Assembly: GCF_003413745.1 (NCBI RefSeq) | Contig: NZ_QVID01000001.1 | Span: 186,001-250,000 of the forward strand | DNA from: Marixanthomonas ophiurae | Lineage (GTDB): Bacteria; Bacteroidota; Bacteroidia; Flavobacteriales; Flavobacteriaceae | Direction of reading: 5' to 3' | Length of the DNA stretch: 64,000 bases | In this document: piece after piece, positions 35,359 through 45,260 of the stretch | Position numbering within the stretch: the stretch's first letter is position 1 | Layout: each line of letters opens with the position of its first letter | The notes under the pieces: generated by a model | Databases searched by the model: none | Told to the model about the DNA's origin: nothing | The model's input: the letters and a program-made list of their open reading frames with translations, nothing else | Program-made: the position numbers and the translations under genes

Positions 35359-38211
35359 ATGAACACAGATTCTTTTGCCCTTAGACATATTGGTCCCAGA
35401 AGAAGCGACCTCCCCGAAATGCTAAAAACCATTGGTGCTGAATCACTTGACCAGCTCATCTTTGAAACCGTTCCGGATGATATTATCATGAAAAAAGACC
35501 TCGATCTAGACGTAGCCATGACCGAGCAAGAATATTTGGAGCACATCACTGAGATGGCCGAAAAAAATAAAGTCTTTAAAACCTATATTGGTTTAGGGTA
35601 TTATCCTACCAACATCCCTCCCGTTATTCAGCGTAACATATTGGAGAATCCAGGCTGGTACACTGCTTATACGCCGTATCAAGCTGAGATTGCACAAGGA
35701 AGGCTTGAAGCGTTACTTAACTTCCAGACGATGGTAAGTGACCTTACTGGAATGAAATTGGCAAATGCTTCTTTGTTAGACGAATCTACAGCTGCTGCCG
35801 AAGCTATGTCACTTCTATTTGCTGTGCGTAGCCGAGAACAAAAGAAAAGTAATGCGGTAAAATTCTTTGTTTCTGAAGAAATACTTCCACAAACCCTTTC
35901 TGTAATTCAAACTCGTGCCATTCCAATTGGCGTTGAAATAGTAGTAGGTAATCACAAAGAGTTTGATTTTTCCGGAGGATTTTATGGTGTTATGTTACAA
36001 TACCCTGGAAGAACTGGAAACGTCCATAGTTTTAAAGATTTTATAAAACAAGCAAACGATTCAGATATAAAAGTAGCCGTTGCTGCAGATATTTTAAGCT
36101 TGGTCAAATTAGAATCTCCAGGACATTTTGGAGCTGACGTAGTGGTAGGCACCACCCAACGTTTCGGAATTCCATTAGGTTACGGAGGACCACACGCAGC
36201 CTACTTTGCTACACGTGAAGAATTTAAACGCTACATACCAGGACGTATTATTGGTGTAACAAAAGACCTTGATGGTAACCGCGCTTTACGAATGGCATTA
36301 CAAACGCGCGAACAGCACATTAAACGGGATCGTGCAACATCTAATATCTGTACAGCACAAGTTTTATTAGCTGTAATGGCTGGAATGTATGCTGTATATA
36401 ATGGCCCAGATGGCTTGCAGGACATTGCCGATAAAGTTCATAATACCACAGCTACCTTAGCTAATGCATTAGAAGAAATAGGATTATATCAAATGAATGA
36501 CACCTATTTTGATACAATTGCTATTAAAACCGATGCGACTAAAATTAAATATATAGCCGAAGCCAAGAACATCAACTTCTACTATCCCGATGATGAAACG
36601 GTTTCAATTGCTGTAAATGAGACAACTACCTTAAAAGACCTCAACAAAATAGTAGCTGTTTTTGCTGAAGCAACAAATAAAAAAGTAATTAAGGTTACCG
36701 AGATTATAAAAGGAAATGCTATTCCTGCCGAAGCGGCTCGTCAAACAAAATTCCTTACCAGCGATGTTTTCAACAGTTACCATAGTGAAACGGAGTTAAT
36801 GCGTTATATTAAAAAATTGGAACGCAAAGATTTATCATTAAATCATTCTATGATTCCGTTAGGATCTTGTACGATGAAGCTGAACGCTGCTGCTGAAATG
36901 CTTCCGTTAAGTGATCCGCAATGGGGAAATATCCATCCCTTTGTTCCTATTGAACAAGCAGAAGGATATCAACAAGTATTAAAAAAGCTAGAAGATCAAT
37001 TAACCGAAATCACTGGCTTTGCGGCAACCTCATTACAACCTAACTCAGGTGCACAAGGAGAATATGCAGGCCTGATGGTAATCCGAGCTTATCACGAATC
37101 CCGTGGAGAAGCAAATCGAAATATCTGTTTAATTCCTTCATCTGCTCACGGCACCAACCCTGCAAGTGCAGTTATGGCTGGCATGAAAGTAGTCGTGACC
37201 AAAGCAGGTGACAATGGCAACATAGACGTAGATGACCTTCGTGAAAAAGCTGAAAAACATAAAGACAACTTAGCTGCTTTGATGGTAACATATCCGTCAA
37301 CACACGGCGTGTACGAATCTGCCATTAAAGAAGTAACCAGTATTATCCATGAAAATGGAGGTCAAGTATATATGGACGGTGCCAATATGAATGCTCAGGT
37401 AGGGTTAACCAACCCAGGTAATATTGGAGCTGATGTTTGTCATTTAAATCTGCATAAAACGTTTTCTATTCCTCACGGAGGAGGAGGACCGGGTGTTGGC
37501 CCTATTTGTGTTGCAAAACAACTTGTACCATTTTTACCAACTAATCCAATAATTAAAACAGGCGGCGACAAAGCAATTACTGCTATTTCGGCTGCACCTT
37601 TTGGCAGTTCGTTGGTTTGTTTAATATCGTATGCGTACATTAGAATGCTTGGTGTGAATGGTTTAAAACAGGCAACTCAATTTGCTATTTTAAATGCCAA
37701 TTACATCAAAGAAAGACTAAAAGGCCATTATGAAACGCTTTATAGTGGTGAGCGCAACCGCGCAGCGCATGAATTGATCATCGACTGTCGTCCATTTAAG
37801 GAGCATGGTATTGAAGTGACCGATATCGCCAAGCGATTGATTGATTACGGTTTCCACTCACCAACGGTTTCATTTCCGGTAGCAGGTACTCTAATGATAG
37901 AGCCTACTGAAAGCGAAAGTAAATATGAACTGGACCGTTTTTGTGATGCGATGATATCCATTAGAATGGAAATCGACTCTGTTTCTAAAGAAAACACTAA
38001 TAACGTCCTCAAAAATGCGCCGCATACCTTAAAAATGCTTACGGATGATAGTTGGAATTTCCCATACACCAGAAAAGATGCAGCCTATCCTTTAGACTAT
38101 GTTGCCGAAAACAAATTCTGGCCAACAGTAAGAAGGGTTGACGAAGCATATGGCGACCGTAACCTAGTGTGTACTTGTGAGCCAATTGAATCATATATGG
38201 AAGAAGCATAA
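35359..38211 (+). CDS. gcvP: glycine dehydrogenase (decarboxylating), P-protein
   Basis: The 950-residue single-chain P-protein decarboxylates glycine in the glycine cleavage system with PLP. The N-terminal half has MNTDSFALRHIGPRRSDL and GYYPTNIPPVIQRNILENPGWYTAYTPYQAE (recognised as short blocks); the PLP lysine is Lys700 in NLHKTFSIPHGGGGPG. The fused form (two halves in one chain) is normal for Bacteroidota. It is monocistronic, with a terminator just after it. gcvT and gcvH are not in the window. Confidence 0.96.
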   Translation: MNTDSFALRHIGPRRSDLPEMLKTIGAESLDQLIFETVPDDIIMKKDLDLDVAMTEQEYLEHITEMAEKNKVFKTYIGLGYYPTNIPPVIQRNILENPGWYTAYTPYQAEIAQGRLEALLNFQTMVSDLTGMKLANASLLDESTAAAEAMSLLFAVRSREQKKSNAVKFFVSEEILPQTLSVIQTRAIPIGVEIVVGNHKEFDFSGGFYGVMLQYPGRTGNVHSFKDFIKQANDSDIKVAVAADILSLVKLESPGHFGADVVVGTTQRFGIPLGYGGPHAAYFATREEFKRYIPGRIIGVTKDLDGNRALRMALQTREQHIKRDRATSNICTAQVLLAVMAGMYAVYNGPDGLQDIADKVHNTTATLANALEEIGLYQMNDTYFDTIAIKTDATKIKYIAEAKNINFYYPDDETVSIAVNETTTLKDLNKIVAVFAEATNKKVIKVTEIIKGNAIPAEAARQTKFLTSDVFNSYHSETELMRYIKKLERKDLSLNHSMIPLGSCTMKLNAAAEMLPLSDPQWGNIHPFVPIEQAEGYQQVLKKLEDQLTEITGFAATSLQPNSGAQGEYAGLMVIRAYHESRGEANRNICLIPSSAHGTNPASAVMAGMKVVVTKAGDNGNIDVDDLREKAEKHKDNLAALMVTYPSTHGVYESAIKEVTSIIHENGGQVYMDGANMNAQVGLTNPGNIGADVCHLNLHKTFSIPHGGGGPGVGPICVAKQLVPFLPTNPIIKTGGDKAITAISAAPFGSSLVCLISYAYIRMLGVNGLKQATQFAILNANYIKERLKGHYETLYSGERNRAAHELIIDCRPFKEHGIEVTDIAKRLIDYGFHSPTVSFPVAGTLMIEPTESESKYELDRFCDAMISIRMEIDSVSKENTNNVLKNAPHTLKMLTDDSWNFPYTRKDAAYPLDYVAENKFWPTVRRVDEAYGDRNLVCTCEPIESYMEEA

Positions 38212-38223
38212 CTGCTATTTAAC

Positions 38224-38259
38224 AAAAAATCCTTACTTTAACAGTTGAGGATTTTTTTT
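38224..38259 (+). terminator. rho-independent terminator of gcvP
   Basis: AAAAAATCCT (38224-38233) pairs perfectly with AGGATTTTTT (38248-38257), followed by more Ts. It lies 12 bp after the gcvP stop codon. Confidence 0.85.
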
Positions 38260-38339
38260 ATGACTTTAAAATTGCAATCTAAAACGGAATGGTTTATTAT
38301 TAACTTGCTATATTTCAGTAATTTAAATTAAAAAGCGTA

Positions 38340-39398
38340 ATGAGTACAAAGATAACAGGTGTAGGAAGCTTTATCCCAAGTGGGATAGCTCCTAATAACC
38401 AATTTGAAAACCATAGTTTTTACAATGAAGATGGTTCTCTTTTTGGACACGAAAACGCAGTGATTATTGAAAAATTTGAAGCCATTACCGGTATTTCAGA
38501 AAGACGATACATCAAAAATGAACTCACAACCTCAGATATTGCTTTTTTTGCTGCTCAAAAAGCAATTGAAGATTCAGGTATTGATAAAGAAGAGTTAGAT
38601 TATATAATTGTTGCCCATAATTATGGCGATGTAAAACACGGTGACCACCAGAGCGACACAGTACCTAGTATTGGTTCGCGTGTTAAGCATTTATTGAGAA
38701 TAGAAAACCCAAAATGTGTTGCCTACGATGTTTTATTTGGCTGTCCAGGGTGGATTGAAGGTATGATACAGGCAAACGCTTTTATTAAAAGTGGTATTGC
38801 TAAAAAATGTTTGGTTATTGGTGCTGAAGCACTATCTCGTGTAGTAGATCAGCACGATCGTGATTCCATGATTTACAGTGATGGTGCCGGTGCAACTGTC
38901 GTAGAAAAAACAGATGACGATTCTGGTATAATCACGCACAGCAGTGCGACCTACGCTTATGATGAAGCTCATTTTATCTTTTTTGGAGAAAGTAACAACC
39001 AAGAAATAAGCGATACTCGTCGATATATTAAAATGTACGGTCGCAAAATTTACGAATTTGCTTTAAACAATGTTCCAGAAGCAATGAAAGCTTGTTTGGA
39101 AGAAGGCAATGTTTCTATAAAAGATTTGAAGAAAGTCTTTATTCATCAAGCGAATGAAAAAATGGACGAAGCCATTATAAAACGTTTTTACAAACTATAC
39201 GGTGAAACCCCTCCCGAAAACATTATGCCCATGAGCATTAACAAACTTGGGAATTCTAGTGTAGCTACCATCCCTACGCTATTCGATCTTGTAAAGAATA
39301 ATAAAATGGAAGGCCACGAAATAAACAAAGGCGATATTATTTTATTTGCCAGTGTAGGAGCCGGAATGAACATCAACGCAATTCTTTACAAAGTATAA
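38340..39398 (+). CDS. 3-oxoacyl-ACP synthase III-family protein
   Basis: The 352-residue thiolase-fold enzyme has the KAS III triad: Cys135 in LFGCPGW, His269 in IHQANEKMD and Asn305 in LGNSSVAT. The N-terminal ITGVGSFIP and the C-terminal FASVGAGMNINAILYKV are typical. KAS III members condense an acyl-CoA with malonyl-ACP or act in special lipid and natural-product pathways. It is followed 6 bp later by a methyltransferase and then a glycosyltransferase, which suggests a modified-lipid pathway rather than general fatty acid initiation. Confidence 0.88.
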   Translation: MSTKITGVGSFIPSGIAPNNQFENHSFYNEDGSLFGHENAVIIEKFEAITGISERRYIKNELTTSDIAFFAAQKAIEDSGIDKEELDYIIVAHNYGDVKHGDHQSDTVPSIGSRVKHLLRIENPKCVAYDVLFGCPGWIEGMIQANAFIKSGIAKKCLVIGAEALSRVVDQHDRDSMIYSDGAGATVVEKTDDDSGIITHSSATYAYDEAHFIFFGESNNQEISDTRRYIKMYGRKIYEFALNNVPEAMKACLEEGNVSIKDLKKVFIHQANEKMDEAIIKRFYKLYGETPPENIMPMSINKLGNSSVATIPTLFDLVKNNKMEGHEINKGDIILFASVGAGMNINAILYKV

Positions 39399-39404
39399 AA
39401 CTAT

Positions 39405-39926
39405 ATGTACGAAGGGAAATTTCCGAAGAAACGCTACAAGCATACTTTAAAGTTTCTAAAAGAAGTGGTAAAAACCGATGAATCTATTTTAGATTTAGGG
39501 GTTACAAATCCTTTTTCTGAAATTTTGCAAAAAGAAGGATACAGCGTTACTAACACCAAAGGTGAAGATCTCGACCTGAAAACGGAAGCCGTTAAAACCA
39601 CCGATTATAATGTGGTTACCGCTTTTGAAATATTTGAACACCTAGTAGCCCCTTTTAATGTATTGCAGGATATTAAAGCAAAAAAACTAGTAGCTTCTGT
39701 TCCCTTAAAATTGTGGTTTGCTTCGGCATATAAAAGTAAAACCGATAAACGTGATCGCCATTTTCATGAATTTGAAGATTGGCAATTTGATTGGCTATTA
39801 GAAAAAGCAGGATGGACCATTAAAAAGCGAACAAAATTCACAAATCCAGTTAAAAAAGTAGGGTTCAGACCTATTTTACGTCGTTTTACTCCACGATATT
39901 ATATGGTTTATGCAGAACGCTTATAA
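39405..39926 (+). CDS. class I SAM-dependent methyltransferase-like protein
   Basis: The 173-residue protein has a shortened Rossmann-like core: SILDLGVTNPFSEILQKEG replaces the usual E/DxGxGxG loop at about 27-45, then NVVTAFEIFEHLVAPFNVL (about 68-86) is the family hinge, and KKLVASVPLKLWF is strand 5. The glycine-rich motif I is weak (DLGVTNPF). It starts 6 bp after the KAS III gene and its stop codon directly abuts the glycosyltransferase start, so the three are co-translated. The substrate is unknown. Confidence 0.75.
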   Translation: MYEGKFPKKRYKHTLKFLKEVVKTDESILDLGVTNPFSEILQKEGYSVTNTKGEDLDLKTEAVKTTDYNVVTAFEIFEHLVAPFNVLQDIKAKKLVASVPLKLWFASAYKSKTDKRDRHFHEFEDWQFDWLLEKAGWTIKKRTKFTNPVKKVGFRPILRRFTPRYYMVYAERL

Positions 39927-40775
39927 ATGAGATTCTGCATCATCATACCGGCACATAATGAAGAAGCTTATTTAGAACAAACACTTCAGTCGTTAGTCTC
40001 GCAAACGCTACTTCCTCAAAAAATAATTATTGTAAACGATCATTCTACAGATGGCACGCAAGCAATTATTGATCAATTTACAGCTACTTATCCTTTTATC
40101 TCAGGGATTGAAACCACCTCAACAGCAAAACACGAACCAGGAAGCAAAGTAATCAATGCGTTTAATAAAGGACTTGAAGTTTCAGATACTGACTATGAAG
40201 TAATCTGTAAATTTGATGCAGACCTTATTTTTCCGAAGGATTATTTAGAGAAAATTTCTATCCTATTTAAAAACAACTCCAACTGCGGAGTAGCGGGTGG
40301 TTTCTGCTACATTCAGAAAAAAAGAAAATGGGTTTTAGAGAATTTGACTAATACCGATCACGTAAGGGGTGCATTAAAAGCTTACCGAAAAGAATGCTAT
40401 CAACAAATTGGCGGATTAAAAAGCACCATGGGTTGGGATACTGTTGACGAGCTTTTGGCTCAGTATCATGGCTGGCAGATTAATACGGATGAAACGTTGC
40501 ACGTAAAACACCTTAAACCTACCGGAAAAACCTACACTAAAGCAGCTCGCTATAAACAAGGAGAAGCTTTTTACAAGTTGCGATATGGGTTAGTTTTAAC
40601 ATCAATTGCTTCCGCAAAACTTTCCCTTAAAAAAAAGAGCTTCAGTTACTTTATCGATTGTATCCGTGGGTACCAAAAGGCTAAAAAAACCACAATCCAA
40701 CCTATTGTTTCAGAAAAAGAAGGTGGTTTTATTCGAAGGCTTCGTTGGAAGGGAATTAAAAGGAAAATTTTATAA
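39927..40775 (+). CDS. family 2 glycosyltransferase
   Basis: The 282-residue GT-A enzyme starts CIIIPAHNEEAYLEQTLQSL (residues 3-22) and carries VNDHSTDGTQ, the metal-binding DAD (KFDADLIFPKDY) and the acceptor-side MGWDTVDELLAQYHGWQ with the ED-like VDE. There is no transmembrane anchor. It is the third gene of the KAS III/methyltransferase/glycosyltransferase cassette with zero spacing to the second. Donor and acceptor cannot be inferred. Confidence 0.88.
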   Translation: MRFCIIIPAHNEEAYLEQTLQSLVSQTLLPQKIIIVNDHSTDGTQAIIDQFTATYPFISGIETTSTAKHEPGSKVINAFNKGLEVSDTDYEVICKFDADLIFPKDYLEKISILFKNNSNCGVAGGFCYIQKKRKWVLENLTNTDHVRGALKAYRKECYQQIGGLKSTMGWDTVDELLAQYHGWQINTDETLHVKHLKPTGKTYTKAARYKQGEAFYKLRYGLVLTSIASAKLSLKKKSFSYFIDCIRGYQKAKKTTIQPIVSEKEGGFIRRLRWKGIKRKIL

Positions 40776-40840
40776 CCTTTCGATAACTTGTAGGTATTCA
40801 ATTCTATGTATTTTTGCTGTTTTAAAATCTATAAAACATA

Positions 40841-41938
40841 ATGAAACTAGTTTCCCTACTCCTCTCTGCTATCGTTCTTTTTTTATGTACTAACTGTGTT
40901 TCGGTACAAGTAAAAGACAATACCCTATCAACAACTTCAACAAACAAAAAACCTAAAAATGTTATTCTATTGATTGGTGATGGAATGGGCTTGAGCCAAG
41001 TTTCATCAGCATTGTTTTTTCAAAAAAACACTTCAAATTTTGAACGTTTTCCTACCGTTGGGCTTATTAAAACATCATCAGGTAGTGATATGATTACAGA
41101 TTCGGCTTCAGGAGCCACGGCTTTTGCGTCTGGCGTGAAAACTTATAATGGTGCCATTGGCATGAATTTAGACACTATTCCTACCCCTACTATACTTGAA
41201 GAGGTTTCACAAAAAGGATTGAGTACTGGTTTAATTGCTACTTCTTCCATTGTACATGCCACACCGGCTAGTTTTTTTGCACACGTAAAAAAGAGAAGGC
41301 AGTATGAAGATATCGCCGCCTTTATGCCAACTAGTGACGTCGACTTTTTTGCTGGAGGCGGACAGAAGTTTTTTAATAACAGAAAAGATGGTCGTAACTT
41401 ATATTCTGAATTAGAGGAAAATGACTTTCAGGTATATACCGAAAATTTACCAACAACTTCTTCAGAAAAAAAGGAAGCGATACTTCTTGCTGAAGATGGC
41501 ATGCCTAAAAAAATTGATGGCCGCGGCGACTTTTTACCAGATGCCACACAATTAGCTTTAAAAAAACTAACACAAAACAAAGAAGGATTCTTTTTAATGG
41601 TTGAAGGCTCTCAAATAGATTGGGGCGGACACTCAAACGAAGCTGATTACTTAATAGGCGAATTGTTAGATTTTGACAAAACAATAGGTGTCGCGCTTGA
41701 TTTTGCAGAGATCAACAAAGAAACGCTGATAATTGTCACTGCAGACCACGAAACAGGCGGATTCACATTAGCATCAGACGAGGGAGATTACAATAAAATT
41801 AAATCTACCTTTTCCACTAGCGGACATTCCTCGACTATGGTTCCTGTTTTCGCAAAAGGACCTGGTGCTGAACATTTTAATGGCATTTATGAAAATACTG
41901 AAATTTATACAAAAATAAAGCAACTGCTTTTAGAATAA
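40841..41938 (+). CDS. phoA: alkaline phosphatase, lipoprotein form
   Basis: The 365-residue enzyme has a lipoprotein-like signal (LCTNC, Cys about residue 19-20) and the alkaline phosphatase core: LIGDGMGLSQ (first metal Asp), the nucleophile Ser88 in DSASGATAFASG, EGSQIDWGGHSNEADY and the late TADHETGG metal block. It would release phosphate from organic esters at the cell surface. No Pho box was looked for in detail. It is separate from the cassette upstream (65 bp). Confidence 0.92.
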   Translation: MKLVSLLLSAIVLFLCTNCVSVQVKDNTLSTTSTNKKPKNVILLIGDGMGLSQVSSALFFQKNTSNFERFPTVGLIKTSSGSDMITDSASGATAFASGVKTYNGAIGMNLDTIPTPTILEEVSQKGLSTGLIATSSIVHATPASFFAHVKKRRQYEDIAAFMPTSDVDFFAGGGQKFFNNRKDGRNLYSELEENDFQVYTENLPTTSSEKKEAILLAEDGMPKKIDGRGDFLPDATQLALKKLTQNKEGFFLMVEGSQIDWGGHSNEADYLIGELLDFDKTIGVALDFAEINKETLIIVTADHETGGFTLASDEGDYNKIKSTFSTSGHSSTMVPVFAKGPGAEHFNGIYENTEIYTKIKQLLLE

Positions 41939-42015
41939 GAATATTTGAGGACGTCCTACCTTTTTAAGGGCAACACTCATTGAATTTTATTACTTTAGCA
42001 GTATCTTAAACGCTT

Positions 42016-42756
42016 ATGAAGTACCTACGTGATATTGGTTCCTATTTTGTAATGATAACAAAGGTTTTTGGTAGCTTTACCAAACGATCTGTCTTACGGG
42101 AGCTTATTTTTAAGGAAATTGACGACTTGATCATCAGCTCACTCGGTATCGTTTCTTTTATATCCTTTTTTGTGGGAGGTGTGGTCGCCATACAGACTGC
42201 TCTTAACATGACAAACCCAATAATTCCTGAATCACTTATTGGATTTGCTACACGACAATCGGTAATATTGGAGTTTGCACCTACCTTTATTTCTATAATT
42301 ATGGCTGGTAAAGTAGGTTCTTTCATTACATCCAGCATAGGATCTATGCGGGTTACTGAACAAATTGATGCATTAGAAGTAATGGGGATTAATTCATTAA
42401 ATTATTTAGTATTTCCGAAGATAATCGCCTTAATGTTCTATCCATTTTTAATTGCAATAGCGATGTTTTTGGGCGTTATTGGAGGTTGGCTAGCCGGCGT
42501 TTATGGTGGATTTACTTCCTCAACCGCTTTTATTGAAGGTCTGCAGGATGACTTTATTCCATTTCAGTTGTTTTATGCCTTTTTCAAAACGTTCGTATTC
42601 GCCTTTATTTTGGCAACCGTACCATCGTGGCAAGGATATTATATGAAAGGTGGATCGCTTGAAGTTGGTAAAGCCAGTACCAACTCTTTTGTTTGGACTA
42701 GTGTGCTCATTATACTAGCAAATTACGTAATAACACAACTCCTTTTAAGCTCATGA
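42016..42756 (+). CDS. mlaE: MlaE-family ABC transporter permease
   Basis: The 246-residue permease has about five transmembrane segments and the conserved coupling block EQIDALEVMGINSLNYLVFPKI (seen in short pieces at about 114-135), typical of the MlaE family that moves lipids between inner and outer membranes. The following ATPase gene overlaps by 4 bp. An MlaD (MCE) partner is not in the window immediately downstream, so the third subunit must be encoded elsewhere. Confidence 0.93.
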   Translation: MKYLRDIGSYFVMITKVFGSFTKRSVLRELIFKEIDDLIISSLGIVSFISFFVGGVVAIQTALNMTNPIIPESLIGFATRQSVILEFAPTFISIIMAGKVGSFITSSIGSMRVTEQIDALEVMGINSLNYLVFPKIIALMFYPFLIAIAMFLGVIGGWLAGVYGGFTSSTAFIEGLQDDFIPFQLFYAFFKTFVFAFILATVPSWQGYYMKGGSLEVGKASTNSFVWTSVLIILANYVITQLLLSS

Positions 42757-43517
42757 TAAAAGTAGAAGACATACATAAAAGTTTTGGAGACGAAGAGATA
42801 TTAAAAGGGATTTCTACTACGTTCGAAAAAGGGAAAACCAATCTTATCATTGGTCAGAGTGGTAGTGGTAAAACGGTAATGCTTAAATGTCTTATTGGGC
42901 TTTTTAAGCCAGAAGAAGGTCGCATTTACTATGAAGATGAAGCCATACAGGATATGGACGATGAAAAACAGCGGGCCCTTCGTGAAGATATTGGTATGCT
43001 GTTTCAAGGTGGCGCATTGTTCGACTCGATGACTATTGAACAAAACGTGATGTTCCCTTTACGAATGTTTACTAAACAGAAAAAAAGTGAAATGTTGGAG
43101 CGCGTTAATGAAGTATTGGCAAGGGTTGATCTTAAAAACGTTAATAAAAAATTTCCTGCTGAAATTTCTGGAGGGATGCAAAAACGGGTTTCCATTGCTC
43201 GGGCCATTGTCAACCGACCTAAATTTTTATTCTGTGACGAACCCAATTCAGGTCTCGATCCTAAAACTGCTACCCTAATTGACAACTTGATCCAAGAGTT
43301 GACACATGAATACGATATTACAACGGTTGTGGTAACCCACGATATGAATTCGGTTATGGAAATAGGACAAAAAGTAGTCCTTCTTAAATTAGGAAAGTTG
43401 GTCTGGCAAGGCACCAATGAGGAGATATTTAAAACCGATAATGAAGATGTAACCAACTTCGTGTATTCTTCAGATTTATTTAAGAAAATAAGGGAAGTTC
43501 AAATAAAAGAACAATAA
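42753..43517 (+). CDS. mlaF: MlaF-family ABC transporter ATP-binding protein
   Basis: The 254-residue ATPase partners MlaE. Walker A is GQSGSGKT (34-41), the signature is EISGGMQKRV, Walker B is FLFCDEPNSGLDP and the H-loop is VVVTHDMNSV. The start codon overlaps the mlaE stop (ATGA), which ensures equal expression. MlaF proteins power lipid transport with an MCE substrate-binding protein. Confidence 0.94.
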   Translation: MIKVEDIHKSFGDEEILKGISTTFEKGKTNLIIGQSGSGKTVMLKCLIGLFKPEEGRIYYEDEAIQDMDDEKQRALREDIGMLFQGGALFDSMTIEQNVMFPLRMFTKQKKSEMLERVNEVLARVDLKNVNKKFPAEISGGMQKRVSIARAIVNRPKFLFCDEPNSGLDPKTATLIDNLIQELTHEYDITTVVVTHDMNSVMEIGQKVVLLKLGKLVWQGTNEEIFKTDNEDVTNFVYSSDLFKKIREVQIKEQ

Positions 43518-43581
43518 TTTAACCTAAGCTATTGCTTATCAATTATTTTCCATAATTTTAGGAACTCTATATTCTATTATT

Positions 43582-45201
43582 ATGAAAAAAACACTACTCT
43601 CCAGTATCTTTTTACTTGCTACACTTGGCATGTTCGGTCAAGTTTCATTTGTAAATCAATCCAACCTCATCGATTCATTTCCTGACACTTCAGAATGTGC
43701 TGTGGATATGAACGGTGATAATCTGGACGATTATGTGCGCATATCAAGCAGCGGCATTGGGATAGATTACCAACAAGCAGATGGCAGCTTTCAATCAACT
43801 ATGTACAATATGTCTATTCAAAATCCTCCGGATTGGAGTGTAGCTGCAGGCGATTTGGACGGAAATGGTTACAACGATCTTGTTTTAGGTAACGGCTCAC
43901 GTGTATCGTTTTTAATGGCAAATGAAGATGGGACAGATTACACAGAAGACGCTTCGCACGGGGAATACATTTTTTCACAACGCTCAACTATGGCAGATAT
44001 TGACAACGATGGCGATTTAGACGCTTTTGTATGCCATGATGTGGACCTTAGCCATCCCTACCGAAATGACGGAAACGGAAATATGACCTTAGATCAATCC
44101 TTGATTGAAACCATTGACCTCCCTGGAAACTATGCAGCGATTTGGGTAGATTATGATAATGATGGCGACACCGATATGTACTTAACTAAATGCCGGGGAG
44201 GTTCCAGCCCAGGAGATCCGGAGCGTGACAATGCCATGTACACCAACAATGGTGATGGTACTTATACTGAAAATGCTGAAAGTATTGGTATGAAAGACAA
44301 TGCACAATCATGGGCAACTGTTTTTGAAGACTTTGATAACGATGGTGATTTTGATGCCTTTATAGTAAATCACGATTTTCAAAACCGCCTTATGGAAAAT
44401 GATGGTACCGGAAATTATAAAGATATTATTGAAACTTCAGGAATCGACCCAACCGATTTAGGTGCTTGGGAAAATCAAGCAGCTGACTTTAACAACGATG
44501 GTTTTGTCGATATTTTTTCTGAAATGTCTAAAGAATTATATATCAATAATGGTGATATGACCTTTACCGGAATGGATCTATCTTTTGATGAAGGAGCCAT
44601 TGCAGATCTTAACAACGACGGATTTTTAGATGTTGTAAATGATGGCCAACTGTGGATCAATGAAGGGGCAAGCAATAACAATTGGGTTAAAATAATTTTA
44701 AAAGGTAAAGAAAGCAATAAAAATGGTATAGGTGCTCACATTGATATATATGGCGATTGGGGGAAACAAATGCGCGAAGTGCGTTCGGGTCAAGGTTTTA
44801 GTCATATGAACAGCCTTTCAGCCCATTTTGGGATAGGTGAAAGTGAAACTATTGACAAAATAACAATCACTTGGCCTTCTGGGACAGTAGATCAAATTGA
44901 AAACCCTGACATCAACACACTTCATGAAATCAATGAAGGCGATTTTCCGCTTTCCATTGGAGAAACTGACGTTGATCTTGTTACGGTATACCCTAACCCA
45001 ACAACTTCTACTTTAAACTTTTCAAAAAATGGATTGGAAAATACGCCAGTACGCATTATGGATCTTACCGGAAAAACGGTTTTAAGCGCCAAAATATCTT
45101 CAGAAAACAACTTGAATGTTGAAGCTTTAAACAGTGGAGTTTATTTTGTTCAGTTTACGTTAAAAGAACAAAGCTTAAGCTATAAGTTCATCAAACAGTA
45201 A
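43582..45201 (+). CDS. FG-GAP/ASPIC-domain T9SS cargo protein
   Basis: The 539-residue protein has a signal peptide (about 1-19, ending GMFGQ), seven FG-GAP/VCBS calcium-binding repeats (DMNGDNLDDY, DLDGNGYNDL, DIDNDGDLDAF, DYDNDGDTDMY, DFDNDGDFDAF, DFNNDGFVDIF, DLNNDGFLDVV), an ASPIC/UnbV domain (about 370-450, VRSGQGFSHMNSLSAHFGIG and ITWPSGTVDQIE) and a type A CTD (YPNPTTSTLNF, then SGVYFVQFT and FIKQ). It is probably a surface or secreted adhesin-like protein. Regulation is not visible. Confidence 0.9.
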   Translation: MKKTLLSSIFLLATLGMFGQVSFVNQSNLIDSFPDTSECAVDMNGDNLDDYVRISSSGIGIDYQQADGSFQSTMYNMSIQNPPDWSVAAGDLDGNGYNDLVLGNGSRVSFLMANEDGTDYTEDASHGEYIFSQRSTMADIDNDGDLDAFVCHDVDLSHPYRNDGNGNMTLDQSLIETIDLPGNYAAIWVDYDNDGDTDMYLTKCRGGSSPGDPERDNAMYTNNGDGTYTENAESIGMKDNAQSWATVFEDFDNDGDFDAFIVNHDFQNRLMENDGTGNYKDIIETSGIDPTDLGAWENQAADFNNDGFVDIFSEMSKELYINNGDMTFTGMDLSFDEGAIADLNNDGFLDVVNDGQLWINEGASNNNWVKIILKGKESNKNGIGAHIDIYGDWGKQMREVRSGQGFSHMNSLSAHFGIGESETIDKITITWPSGTVDQIENPDINTLHEINEGDFPLSIGETDVDLVTVYPNPTTSTLNFSKNGLENTPVRIMDLTGKTVLSAKISSENNLNVEALNSGVYFVQFTLKEQSLSYKFIKQ

Positions 45202-45225
45202 AAATATTTTTTTCAAATGTTACCG

Positions 45226-45258
45226 GAGCGTCCCAAAATTAATTTATTGCGGACGCTT
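45226..45258. terminator. hairpin between convergent genes, likely bidirectional terminator
   Basis: AGCGTCC (45227-45233) pairs with GGACGCT (45251-45257), extended by one G-U pair, with a 17-nt AT-rich loop. Both flanks are T-rich in their own direction. It separates the ends of the FG-GAP gene and the DUF389 gene. Confidence 0.6.
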
Positions 45259-45260
45259 CT

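Noticed and set aside
43004-43456. 150-codon minus-strand frame inside mlaF
   Set aside because: Shadow of the ATPase gene; no recognisable protein features.
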